DNA of 64,000 nucleotides from Tritrichomonas foetus (lineage: Eukaryota > Parabasalia > Tritrichomonadida > Tritrichomonadidae). Made by a program: the position numbers and the translations under genes. Under the pieces are notes generated by a model. It saw only the letters and a program-made list of their open reading frames with translations, searched no databases and was not told the DNA's origin. The DNA lies in assembly GCA_001839685.1 (NCBI GenBank), contig MLAK01000693.1, positions 128,219 to 192,218 on the forward strand, written 5' to 3'. Shown here piece after piece: positions 27,951-37,740 of the stretch (position 1 is its first letter; the number at the start of each line of letters is the position of its first letter).

Positions 27951-29348
27951 CTACTTTTCTGATATATTTTTTTGTATAAAAGAAAGAATACTAGTTGCCA
28001 TTTCTGCAGTAATTTTGTCATCACCAATTGCTAAGTCATTTAATTTGTTATATAAATCATCATCTCTAAGAATATTTTGTAGTTCTTGATGAATAACTAG
28101 ATCAGTTGAATTGGAAAGCATTGTTTCGAAAATTACACATAATTCATAATTAATTTCAGGATCATCAGCATCTTTAAATTTTGACACTAGTGTTGATAAT
28201 AATCCAGGTGATATTAATATATAAATTTCTGACTGAACAAAGCGAACAGAAGCAAGTCTTACTACATGAAGAACAACTTTTAAAATGTCAAAATCTCCAT
28301 TTTCCAAAATAAAACGCAAATTTATAACCATCAAAAATTGAAAAGGATCATTTAAGTTATCTTTGGATAACGTAAGCCAATTAGCAAGAAGATTAAATGT
28401 TAAAATAATCATTTTTTTATTTTGTGGATCAAAAATTCTGGAAATTTTTTGTAATCCTTCATTTTCAGAAATTTGAGAAATGATTGTTTCTCCGATATTT
28501 GCAAATCTCGATAAATATTTAATAACACAAATAACTAACTCAATGTCACCTGATTCAAGAGATTGACAAAGATTATAAATTACTTTTCCATCTTCTAAAA
28601 TAGATAAAACATCATTGATTTCCAAAGAAAGTCGAGATAAAATATCCAATCCACATTTGACAATATTTGAATTTTCAGTAGTAAGAAGCATTTCAAGCAT
28701 ATTCAAGATAATGATTGATTCCATTGGTGTCATTGATCCAGGACCTTGAACAGTTTTCAAAAGGACAGTAGCTATCATTTCTTGTGTATCTGTGTCAGCT
28801 TCAACATAAGAAGTTGGCAAAGTATCATAAAAATGTATTTCAAATAAATTATGACGAAAAATGTGATTTCTTGACACAATATATCGAATTATACTATATA
28901 TTATTAAATTAAAGTCAGATGTTGAAGAAATAATATTATTCAAACAAGTAGGTAATTCATTTTCAAACATTCTGTCAAATTCGCTGGAATTTGCTAATAA
29001 AACGTCTAACAATTCTAAAATATCATCAGTAAATTTTTGAGTATTTAAAAGTGTTAACAATCTATTTGGTAATTGATTTCTCCTTTGATTGAAAATAGAA
29101 TTCATGTCAACAGCATGAAAATTATTAATCATTAAATCTTTTAATGTTTCGATTCCCATTTGGATTAATTCATCTCCTTGAGAAAAAATAAATCCAAATG
29201 CACTTCTTAATTGCATTTCCTCTTGATTATTTAATGGCCTCTGTTTTGTTGATTTTGAAACCATAAAAGAAAATGGCATAGAATTCCTTACCTCCTGTGT
29301 AAACTGTTCAATTCTAGGCTCAATTTTTGGAGGTGACTTGTAGTTCAT
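27951..29348 (-). CDS. ARM/HEAT-like alpha-solenoid protein, 465 aa
   Basis: All-helical protein with repeating L/I pairs spaced as in armadillo units (for example LELLDVLLANSSEF, LNMLEMLLTTENSN, DILSRLSLEINDVL, CVIKYLSRFANIGE, FNLLANWLTLS, CVIFETMLSNSTDL). The first 50 residues are polar with basic patches (SKSTKQRP). This resembles the divergent importin-alpha-like/ARM proteins of trichomonads but lacks a clear arginine-rich IBB segment and the Trp/Asn array that binds nuclear signals. A scaffold or transport adaptor is the safest reading. ATG at 29348; the convergent 7TM gene ends 57 bases away. Confidence 0.7.
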   Translation of the reverse strand: MNYKSPPKIEPRIEQFTQEVRNSMPFSFMVSKSTKQRPLNNQEEMQLRSAFGFIFSQGDELIQMGIETLKDLMINNFHAVDMNSIFNQRRNQLPNRLLTLLNTQKFTDDILELLDVLLANSSEFDRMFENELPTCLNNIISSTSDFNLIIYSIIRYIVSRNHIFRHNLFEIHFYDTLPTSYVEADTDTQEMIATVLLKTVQGPGSMTPMESIIILNMLEMLLTTENSNIVKCGLDILSRLSLEINDVLSILEDGKVIYNLCQSLESGDIELVICVIKYLSRFANIGETIISQISENEGLQKISRIFDPQNKKMIILTFNLLANWLTLSKDNLNDPFQFLMVINLRFILENGDFDILKVVLHVVRLASVRFVQSEIYILISPGLLSTLVSKFKDADDPEINYELCVIFETMLSNSTDLVIHQELQNILRDDDLYNKLNDLAIGDDKITAEMATSILSFIQKNISEK

Positions 29349-29571
29349 GGAAAATGGGGTTCTTTAGAAAAAAGGAAGGGTATGGTTAAATAATGGTCAA
29401 ATAAACGATAGACACTCTATTATGTGTTAATATCAAACTTAGTCAAATTTAGATAAAAATTGATTTATTTCTAATTTTTGTTTATTAATACCATATCCAT
29501 ACAGAGAGGAATCTATTAACAAAGTATCAGCATCATCTACTATCACAATTTTTCAAAATAAGGAAAAAAAT
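29349..29571. promoter_or_regulatory. Spacer with GGTCA word upstream of the ARM-like gene
   Basis: GGTCA occurs at 29395-29399, which is TGACC relative to the minus-strand gene, 47 bases upstream of its ATG. Confidence 0.3.
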
Positions 29572-30444
29572 TTAACAATTCTCGACGGTAACAATTTCTT
29601 CTTCCTCTTCTTCTATGACTACTTCTACTAAACTATCAGTTTCTTTCACTTTTTCTTGTTTTTTATTTTTGTTGATTAATTCAGAATTATTCAATTCTTC
29701 ATTATCAGTTCGATTATTTATTTTTTCTCTCAGTTCTTTAATTCCATGTTTTACATATCGAATGACAGCTGATGGTAAAAGAGCTTGTGGATCTTCAGTC
29801 TTCATTAAAATCGTAAATCCAGCAACTGATAATTTAGGTGTATCAACTTTTTCAATGATAGATTTGATCGTCTCTTTTTCAGCCGGAGTCTCATAAATAA
29901 TTTCTGAAGCTGCCTGAAAAAGTTCATTTGTGGGTGTGACAAAGTTTTCTTTTTTCATGTTTGCTAGTCTAAATGGTCTCAAATTAGACATAATTAAGCC
30001 TTTCCTTAATTGTGGAAGAAGTGAATCTTTTAATTTATGAGCCAGTTCTCTAATTTTTGGAGGGATCTGTTCGCGATTAATAACTCCGAGTTGGTCGCCA
30101 AAAGTGATGAGACACATTATTTTAAAGTATTTGCTTCTCGAAAGTGGAGTATTCATCATTGACAAATATCTTAATTTCGGCATGTAATTGGATCCTTCGA
30201 AACTAGTGATTGGGTTATTATCCAATTGAAGTCTGCCTAATTCTGGCAAATTTGGAAGGCCTTTGAAGTCCGTTATGTTATTATTTGATAGATCGATAAT
30301 ATTGCAATTTCTTTCAATTTGAACTTCTTCAAATGAATTAATATTTTGATTAGCTTGATTTATGGCGGAATATCGTGGCTGTCGACTGGGACTGTTTCTT
30401 TCGAGGGTCGAAGGAGATGGCGGGCTCTTAGGCGTGATAAACAT
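29572..30444 (-). CDS. Leucine-rich repeat protein, 290 aa
   Basis: Three SDS22-type LRRs lie at about residues 45-115 (NIIDLSNNNITDFKGLPNLP, then ELGRLQLDNNPITSFEG, then KLRYLSMMNTPLSRSKYF) and a capping segment follows. The C-terminal half is helical and ends in an acidic run (EVVIEEEEEEIV). The N-terminus is Ser/Pro-rich. Such short LRR proteins in flagellates often attach to axonemal or phosphatase complexes (LRRC/SDS22 style), but nothing here fixes the partner. ATG at 30444. Confidence 0.78.
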   Translation of the reverse strand: MFITPKSPPSPSTLERNSPSRQPRYSAINQANQNINSFEEVQIERNCNIIDLSNNNITDFKGLPNLPELGRLQLDNNPITSFEGSNYMPKLRYLSMMNTPLSRSKYFKIMCLITFGDQLGVINREQIPPKIRELAHKLKDSLLPQLRKGLIMSNLRPFRLANMKKENFVTPTNELFQAASEIIYETPAEKETIKSIIEKVDTPKLSVAGFTILMKTEDPQALLPSAVIRYVKHGIKELREKINNRTDNEELNNSELINKNKKQEKVKETDSLVEVVIEEEEEEIVTVENC

Positions 30445-30918
30445 TGAATTAACATATTGAGATGAAAATACGTTTAAAACCGCAAATTGTGATTGAAAAA
30501 AAAAGAGGAAAGAAAAACTTACAACGATAGAAATATTTGGGTGAATTTACATTAATGGTCAAATGATAATTAGTTATCTTTCTCTATTAATATTTCTCTA
30601 TAAAAATCACTGTTGACTTTTATCTTTCCAATTCATGTATTTATATATAAGTGTATGTTAAAAATCTTCAATTTTGTAGGTAAATTAAACAGCTTTTCTA
30701 GAAAAAAAAAGTTTCTTCGTCAGAACAAAATCATCTCTAACACGCTATCCACAAGCAATTTTAATATTATACCTAATTCATTATATGAAATATTGCTGTT
30801 ATAATATATTGGTAACTTCAAATTTGAAAATTATTACTGAGAAGTTTCAAAAATCCAGTCTGAATAATTATAAAAAATACAGATTTTAAAATCAGCCGAC
30901 CAACTTTATTTGACACTT
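30445..30918. other. Intergenic, divergent promoters
   Basis: Between the LRR gene (-) and proteasome beta6 (+). GGTCA word at 30557-30561. A 63-codon ORF at 30613 is not convincing. Confidence 0.45.
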
Positions 30919-30919
30919 T

Positions 30920-30934
30920 TCATTTAAATACAAA
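30920..30934 (+). promoter_or_regulatory. TCATTTA initiator of the proteasome beta6 gene
   Basis: TCATTTAAATACAAA runs directly into the ATG at 30935, fitting TCA(C/T)(T/A) and a leader of about 13 bases. Confidence 0.6.
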
Positions 30935-31621
30935 ATGCACTCAGAAGTTGCAGGTAAGATAGAAGACAAAAAAGGAGGCTGGAGCCCATATGATAACCAC
31001 GGTGGTACATCTGTCGGTATTGTTGGAAAGGATTTTGTCGCTATTGGAACAGATACTCGCTTATCATCAAATTATAGCATTTCCTGTCGCCATAAGTCTC
31101 GCGTTTTTCAAATGACATCAAAAGCCATGATTGTCGCAACAGGTTTTGACGGTGACATTGACGCCTTCGTGACCAGAATTCGTCAAATTCTTGTTCGCTA
31201 CCAACAAGAGCACTTCAAAGAAATGTCAACAGAATCTCTCGCTCTCTGCGTTTCAAACATACTCTATTCAAAGCGTTTCTTCCCATACTACATCAACATT
31301 CTGGTCGGCGGAATCGGCCTCAAAGATGAAGGTCTTCTTTACGGCTATGACCCAGTAGGAACACTAGAATGCCTCAACTATGACGCGCACGGAACAGGAT
31401 CCCCAATGGCCATGCCGATCCTCGATAATCATTTTGGATCAATGCATCATAACACGACACCTTTCCCACATCCAGAAGTTGATGATGCTGTTAATCTTAT
31501 TCGTGATATAATGGCGTCGGTTTCAGAGCGTGACATCTACACTGGAGATTGCCTCCAGGTTGCCGTGATGAAATCTGACGGAAATTTGACAATTACAGAA
31601 TATGAACTTCCTGCTCACTAA
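30935..31621 (+). CDS. PSMB1: 20S proteasome subunit beta type-1 (beta6)
   Basis: A 228-aa beta subunit. After a short N-terminal extension the fold begins at GGWSPYDNHGGTSVGIVG and continues with FVAIGTDTRLS, the Y-S-I-S-C-R segment and KRFFPYYINILVGGI, which is the typical beta6 (yeast Pre7) wording, then YGYDPVGTLE and SERDIYTGDCLQVAVM. Beta6 is one of the non-proteolytic subunits of the beta ring and serves assembly and structure. Length is close to the human protein (241 aa). A GC-biased, presumably well-expressed gene. Confidence 0.94.
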   Translation: MHSEVAGKIEDKKGGWSPYDNHGGTSVGIVGKDFVAIGTDTRLSSNYSISCRHKSRVFQMTSKAMIVATGFDGDIDAFVTRIRQILVRYQQEHFKEMSTESLALCVSNILYSKRFFPYYINILVGGIGLKDEGLLYGYDPVGTLECLNYDAHGTGSPMAMPILDNHFGSMHHNTTPFPHPEVDDAVNLIRDIMASVSERDIYTGDCLQVAVMKSDGNLTITEYELPAH

Positions 31622-32010
31622 ATCGCATTCATTTTATTCAACTTTAGATTTTTCTCTTTTCGTGTAAGTTCTTATTTAATATATCTCGATTTTGGAAATT
31701 ATTCTTCATTGTTGATTATGATTCATTCATTGTTTGGAATGTTTAATTAGATTGGTGAATCTTAATCGCATAACTTTGTATCATTTGTTATGATCAATAT
31801 CATTTGTTATGATCAATATCATTTATTATGATCAGTATCATTTGCTATGATCAATATAATCAGTATAACCCTATACTACAGTATGTTGTTATAATCTCGA
31901 AGATAATATCCCCAACCAAATCTGAAAATAGTGATATTCAAACATCAAACAGTAATAATAAGAAAAATTGTAACTATACTATAAATTTAATAACAAGAAA
32001 ATATAAATTT
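31622..32010. other. Intergenic between converging genes
   Basis: Holds the 19-bp tandem repeat described separately. No gene seen. Confidence 0.6.
31779..31854. repeat. 19-bp minisatellite, four units
   Basis: Units of TATCATTTGTTATGATCAA at 31779, 31798, 31817 and 31836. The first two agree exactly; the third and fourth differ at one or two positions. ATGATCA within each unit is nearly palindromic. Confidence 0.9.
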
Positions 32011-33132
32011 CTATGGCGTACCAATAATTCGATCATGGGAAGGAGTTGATGGTGGACGATCAACAAGAGGTGACATATCATCTTCAGTGATATCATCTAC
32101 AGAATCATCCATATCATCAATTGGCATGATATAACTAGAAGAAGGAGCAAGCATAATTGGTCTTTGTGTACTCAATGATGTACTGATTTCGCTTTCTGGT
32201 CTTGATGATACACCTTGTGGACCAAGAATCATGAGATCATTGTTGCTTTGTTGGTGACCTATAATTGTTGTTTGATCAACAGCAGGTCCAAGCATAATCA
32301 CTCGACTATTACTTGATGCTGCACTTATTCCACTAGGTGGTCGACACATTTGTGCAGAATCTGAACCTTGAATTGGATTATTGCCATCTTCAATTTCATT
32401 TGGAACAAGAGGTGATGATCCCACACTTCTGATTTCATCTGTTTTAAATGTAGAACTAGAAAAGAAACTTTCTTCACTGTCAACAAATGGATCATCAGAT
32501 TCGGCTTCAATTTGATCACTTAATTCTAAGCAGAGTAAAATTATAAAAAAGATTCCAGTTGTAAGAACATAAAGCATAAAAAGTACAGCAATTGGGATAA
32601 TAAATTTGAAGTTCTCATCGATTTTATCAAGAATAGAATCTCGACAATCATAAACAGCATAATAATCGTGTGTTGATTCATTGGTTGCATTTGTATCAGC
32701 TAAGCATCTACTTGGTGTTTCTCCATATCCACAACAAGTAAACCAAGATTCAAGTTTTCTATATGATCCATTATATGAGTTTGAATGCCATAAATTTGAA
32801 GTCATGTCTAAAATAATATCAATTGGCCCTGAAATGAATGATACTACTATTATGTAAAACACAAAAAACACGAAACATATAACAATTTGGGCAATTCGAT
32901 ATGGTCTTCCTTTTGCCCATGATGCATATAACATGAAAGCGAATACTAATGCACAAGCAACACATAAGCATATGCAGAAGATTTGTAAATTGTTTTTTTC
33001 ATTTCCAGTGATCTTTTCTGGCTTTAAAATAATTGATCCTATGAGAAACACAACAAAAAATACACCACCTGTTAAGACAGATGTGACTGTTGAGAGCGCT
33101 CCAATTAAGATTGTTGCTCCGCATAAAAACAT
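32011..33132 (-). CDS. Tetraspanin with a long cytoplasmic tail
   Basis: A 373-aa protein. Four membrane helices lie at about residues 5-32, 48-70, 78-103 and 175-200. The large loop between helices 3 and 4 holds the tetraspanin CCG motif (WFTCCGYGETPSRC) plus later cysteine (YDCRDS) and N-x-S/T sites (NGS, NAT, NES). Tetraspanins organise surface and vesicle membranes and in trichomonads are linked to adherence and exosomes. Unlike most family members (220-300 aa), the C-tail is about 165 residues, acidic and Ser-rich, with a short element repeated three times (RVIMLGP, DLMILGP, RPIMLAP). ATG at 33132. Confidence 0.9.
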   Translation of the reverse strand: MFLCGATILIGALSTVTSVLTGGVFFVVFLIGSIILKPEKITGNEKNNLQIFCICLCVACALVFAFMLYASWAKGRPYRIAQIVICFVFFVFYIIVVSFISGPIDIILDMTSNLWHSNSYNGSYRKLESWFTCCGYGETPSRCLADTNATNESTHDYYAVYDCRDSILDKIDENFKFIIPIAVLFMLYVLTTGIFFIILLCLELSDQIEAESDDPFVDSEESFFSSSTFKTDEIRSVGSSPLVPNEIEDGNNPIQGSDSAQMCRPPSGISAASSNSRVIMLGPAVDQTTIIGHQQSNNDLMILGPQGVSSRPESEISTSLSTQRPIMLAPSSSYIMPIDDMDDSVDDITEDDMSPLVDRPPSTPSHDRIIGTP

Positions 33133-33892
33133 TTCGCTCTGATTGAAAACACTTTATTTGAATGAGTTTAGAACCTCCAAAATTACCGGCTTCTTCAATA
33201 ATTAAGAAGAAACTTTCAAAAAAATTGATATTTATTTCTGAAATACAATCTTATTTCATTCAAACTACGCATCAAATTAACTTCAAATTATCTACAAAAA
33301 CGTACTTCACAGATTATTTTTATGACATGAAATTTCCTTCGAACATGAAATAAGAGAGTTAACATATTCCCTAAAAAGATAGGAAATATGAGGGAGCATT
33401 TGTAGGATTCTTAATTTGGAAAAAAACAATAACTATTATTTCCCATTCATTAAATCTCATTGTACGTTATAATAAGAAACAGTATGTTCTCCATTCCATA
33501 TTCACCCGGGAAAAAATGTTGATTATGGATTTTCAATGAAACTCAATCATTTCTTTCATAATTCACTGAAGAATATTATCAATAAATATATGATTTAATC
33601 ATTTTATTATTAATAATATTATACGCTCATTATTATTAGGGGAATTTCATTCTTCGAAAAAGGATTATCATTTCATTATTCATTTTTTATTTTGAAAGTT
33701 TTGTCTCAGTCCTGAATATATAAGGCTAATAGCTTTCAAAAAACAGGCATGGCTAAGAAGAAATCTCAAAATTAACGATAATGATATTATACATTCGAAA
33801 ACGCTAAATTGAATTAAATTTTGATTTTAACGTTCTCTTGTGAAAGAGTTTTCCATAAAAAAGTTTTTTAATCGGAATTTCTATGTATAAAT
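33133..33892. other. Intergenic, AT-rich
   Basis: A 63-codon ATG ORF at 33162-33353 is basic and low-complexity; unlikely to be real. No repeat or RNA recognised. Confidence 0.5.
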
Positions 33893-33905
33893 GGTCATAT
33901 AAGAA
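33893..33905 (+). promoter_or_regulatory. GGTCATATAAGAA initiator box
   Basis: GGTCA and TCATA lie 16 bases before the ATG at 33909. Its presence is the main support that the following 86-codon ORF is a gene. Confidence 0.5.
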
Positions 33906-33908
33906 GTA

Positions 33909-34169
33909 ATGAGTAGCAACAAAAACACAGAAGAAGGAAATTCTTCTCCTGCTGCTGAACTTCCAACAAGAAGTGAACCACCAAGGACAAAGCCACTTCC
34001 ATCACTTTTAGTCGATGTAGCTCCAGACGAACACGATACTGAAATGGATGTTTTACTACCATATTTCACTAAGCGCTTCAAAGATTCTAAAAAGAAGAGG
34101 ATGAGGAAGATAGAAAAAGAAACAGAAGAGGAAGAACCAACTTCAACACAAAACGAGGAAATAATATAA
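33909..34169 (+). CDS. Small hydrophilic protein, 86 aa, unknown
   Basis: Disordered and highly charged: Ser/Pro-rich first half (LPTRSEPPRTKPLPSLLVD), a short hydrophobic patch (MDVLLPYFTKRF), then a basic run (KDSKKKRMRKIEK) followed by an acidic one (ETEEEEP). The basic run could be a nuclear localisation or nucleic-acid contact. No family recognised. Support for reality: ATG start, canonical box upstream, balanced codon use and TAA stop. It faces the WD40 gene tail to tail. Confidence 0.6.
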   Translation: MSSNKNTEEGNSSPAAELPTRSEPPRTKPLPSLLVDVAPDEHDTEMDVLLPYFTKRFKDSKKKRMRKIEKETEEEEPTSTQNEEII

Positions 34170-34360
34170 TTGAATTTATTCATTCTTTTAAAATATTGAA
34201 AATAAAAAACAAATATAATGTTAACATATTTCTGTTCTCTCATTTCAGTTTTAATCTGCTTATTTTTTTTTATTTTATTTTAAAAAAATAGTTTCAGCAA
34301 ATTGAAATAAGTAAAAAATTTTTTATTCAAACAAAATAAATTATATATTCAGCATAAATT

Positions 34361-37003
34361 TCAATGTGGTGATGATGGTGGGGTCTTAATATTATCAGCT
34401 TGTTCCATAATTGATAAAATTTCTTCAGGTGACACTTTCTGATCCTTTTTTGGATCATATTCAAGAACCCATTTCCTTTCAGAAAGACCAAATTGTGGAT
34501 TAGATTGGAGAAATCCAAGACATCTTCCAGTTTTCATCGCCCATGCAGCACAACAACAATCATTCGATGATGTAAGAACAACAGGTTGTCCATTCGCTCT
34601 GAATGTCGAAAGAGAAGTAATTGCATTATGATGTCCTTTCCATTTTAAGATAAGCTGGAATGATCCAACTGGAAGAGCACAATTTTTGGCGTCAATTGTT
34701 TTTACTGAATTTGTGTATCCCTGAGCTACTTGTCCTTTCTGGTTCATTATACCTTGGAATTCTACTAACTCTACAACATTTGTGATGAATTTTTTATTTT
34801 CTGGATATTGTGAAATAAGTTGTGAACAATCCCAAAGGCGAATTTCACCACAATGATCAGCTGTAACCAAAAATTTATCGCAAAATGAAAGTGCCAATAT
34901 ACTGGAAGTTTGTGAATCAATATAGAAGTTTGGAAGTTGAGCAACAGGATTAGGATCTTCAGTAACAACATTCCAAAAAGTAATACAACCATTTGCATCT
35001 GAAGAGACGAGAAGTGATGAACCTTCAACAAAAGCAAGAGTTAATATTTCTGTTTCCGTTTTTTGTGGTCTCAAAACACACATAAGTTTCAATTCATTAA
35101 GATTCCAAATGTCAATATCACCATTTCCAACACCAACAGCAACAAGAAGGAATTCTTGATTAACAGCCATTGATAAAAGATCATCTTTCAATTCTGTAGC
35201 AAGATCAATTCGTTTTCCATTTGGCGCATTATCCCATAAAGATAACATTCCACCCCATCCCGCTGTAACAATCATTTTAAGTTTTCGAATGTAAGCAATA
35301 CTAGTAATTTCTGCTGGCTGTTGCCCAATAACATGTAAAAGTTGACCTGTTGGAAAATGCGTTGCTAAAAGTTCACCTTTATGGCATCCAATGAACAAAA
35401 GTGTTTCAGCTTCATCGAAGCATATTGATGTAATGAGTGATGGTGCGCTTTTTCTGAAAACACATCGCATTAAACCTGATTTAATTTCCCAGTGTCTAAT
35501 ATTTTGTCCACTGCATGTTGCAATTACATGGAATTGATGGTTTACTAAAGCACAACGAATTGGTAAACGATCACTCAACATTGGTTGAATATTTTCTTCG
35601 TATTCATAAAACTGAATCATTCTTCCACCCAGAACAAATCTTTTCCTTGGCCCACAATGTGAAAGTGCAGTAACTGGGAATGATCCTGTTACAAGTAAGG
35701 CCCTCGTTAATTGTTTATGTGCTGTTTCTGTTAAATTCACACGATTAGCAAATTGGCCAAACGGTGATAAAGAAAATGTTTGTACAATTGTCATTGTACG
35801 AGAGTTAACAATATGCAAAGATCCAGATCGATCAGCAATTACAAGATGAGGAGAATCAGGTAGACAAGTCATAGCAGTAACAACACCAGTTGGACAAGTC
35901 AATTTGGAAATCATGAATGGAATAAATGGATTCCATGCACAAATAGTTGCTTCATAAGCTCCAGTAATAAGTGCATGAAGTGACTCAGAATGAACAATTG
36001 TATGAATTGGGGCATGATGAGCAGGAATTCTATGAATCAATCTTAGATTCTTTTTATCCCAAACAATCAAATTTCCTTCTTCATCACCTGTAACAAAACT
36101 TGAAGAACCAGGAATTAAAGTAACACATGTTACTGGCTTTCCAGTTTGTGTTACTTTTGTTGACGAAACACATTTCCAATTCATTCGTGATGGTTTTTCT
36201 CCCCAATTTTCAGCACGCCAACAATGAAGTCTTCCATTTTCACTTCCAGTAAATAATGCATGCGTGGTTGGCTCATACATAATACAAAAATGCGTATATT
36301 CTGTTGTAGCAATATCTTGTGCAAGTGAGCATCCTTGTAAGGTACTCATAATTTGAATACCTGTTGGATAAACAAGTGCCATCAAATTTCTTTCAGGAAT
36401 TAAAGTTCCATCAAAAATAGCATTAATTGGTCTTCCATGAAGTCTAATTTTTCTAATTAAATTAAGCGATGTAGGTGAATAAATTTCAACTAATATAACA
36501 TCCTGGAAACGTATTTTTGTTGTTTAATTCGTATCATATAAAAATTTAAGAACTGTGAAATTGCCAGAACGATCAGTTATTTCTTTTTCAAAATGGTATT
36601 GAACGACTGTATCAACTCGAGTTTTTTCTCTATCGAATACACAACAGGCTGTGATAAAAGATAAGAAATCTTGCCAAAGGACTTTATTGTCATGATTGTA
36701 GTCAATCTGTCGATAAAAATTAACGAGTTTTTGAACCCATTGTCTTTTTTGATTTGGATTGCGTCGATCTGGTTTTGGAAAAACTTTCAACATAATATGA
36801 ACAAATTCCGGAATATTAACTCCTTCAACACCACGAAGGGACCATTCATTTGAAAGCGTAAAAAGAGTTTCATCATCCCACGTGACAAACGACAAAATAT
36901 TGAACTCTGAAAGTGGATCGTACTGTGCAAGCATATCTCGTTCTGCTTTGTTTTGCTTTTTCGAATCTTTGTTTATGTCTAAATATGGATTTGTTGATGC
37001 CAT
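34361..37003 (-). CDS. EF-hand plus WD40 protein (WDR49/WDR64-like), interrupted by one in-frame TAA
   Basis: ATG at 37003 opens a 159-codon frame with an EF-hand-like unit (IDYNHDNKVLWQDFLSF) and ending FTVLKFLYDTN before TAA at 36524-36526. The same frame resumes at once (TTKIRFQDVILVEIYSPTS, then RLHGRPINAIFDGTLIPERN) and runs without a break to 34361. This part holds a series of WD40 repeats (HALFTGSENGRLHCW, SSFVTGDEEGNLIVWD, KMIVTAGWGGMLSLWD, FLVTADHCGEIRLWD and others), probably forming two propellers. EF-hand followed by WD40 with YSP-x3-L...HGRPIN is the layout of WDR49/WDR64-type proteins linked to cilia. About 880 codons in all. Either one nonsense mutation, a base error or, less likely, a 51-base intron explains the break. 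No ATG near 36523 suits an independent second gene. Confidence 0.82.
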
Positions 37004-37471
37004 GCACAAATTTGTACGTTATTAATTTTTTGAGTTTTGTGGAACAAATTCGACAAACGAAAATCTGAGCCTGATCTACAATTAAACACGAAAAACGACC
37101 AATTGATTACAAAGCTATGACAACCGAATTCATTGTTATGAGCTACTCCACTTTTTTGTCGTCAATGCTATATTTTTTTCGAAAACCAATTGGCTGTCAT
37201 AATAGAATTTTCATTCAATTCGATATCTCCTAATCCATGAACAACTTTCTGCCACTAATTTCTTCATAAAATTAGAAAAATCATTATGGAAAATTATTTT
37301 GTTGATCCTAGACAATGAAAATCTTCATATAAAGAAAAATGAGAATTGTATTATTTTTAGATCCTCATCGTAATTATCTCCAATTTCGAACACAGCTGAT
37401 AATCAAAAATTAAATTCACAAAAGAACGTATGAAATTCAACATATTTTAATATAATAGCTGTATTGAATAA
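37004..37471. other. Intergenic upstream of the WDR49-like gene
   Basis: AT-rich. No ORF or repeat of note. Confidence 0.5.
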
Positions 37472-37669
37472 GAAAGCCATAACAATAATAAACTTTATCC
37501 AGGAAAACCATCAAGATATTTTGATATTAAAATTAGATTAATTGAATGTGTTCATCATTCAAAAAGTGGATTTTTGGAAAAACTCGAATATCTTTTTATT
37601 TATTCCACAGATTTCTCTGAAAATGAGGATAATTTAATAAGAGTAATCAATGATTGTAAAATAGAATAA
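37472..37669 (+). pseudogene. Possible 3' gene remnant, 65 codons without a start
   Basis: An open frame between stops reads as plausible protein (KLYPGKPSRYFDIKIRLIEC, later EYLFIYSTDFSENEDNLIRV) but has no ATG, and nothing protein-like precedes it. Composition is less AT-driven than usual for chance ORFs here. Family unknown. It may be a decayed C-terminus or chance. Confidence 0.25.
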
Positions 37670-37740
37670 TAATAAATTATTAAAAAAAAAGAGAAAATGT
37701 TATTTTTGTAATAATAATTATTTACGAAATTAGATTTTTT

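Noticed and set aside
33162..33353. 63-codon ATG ORF downstream of an ACTTTATTTG box
   Set aside because: Lys/Ser/Phe-rich, typical of chance ORFs in this base composition; the promoter match is weak.
34361..36385. WD40 part as an independent gene starting at 36385
   Set aside because: That codon is TTG; recognisable protein continues upstream in frame to the TAA and beyond, so the gene is longer.
34361..37003. A non-standard genetic code that reads stops as sense
   Set aside because: All other genes end in TAA, TGA or TAG at sensible positions, with no family member extended through stops.
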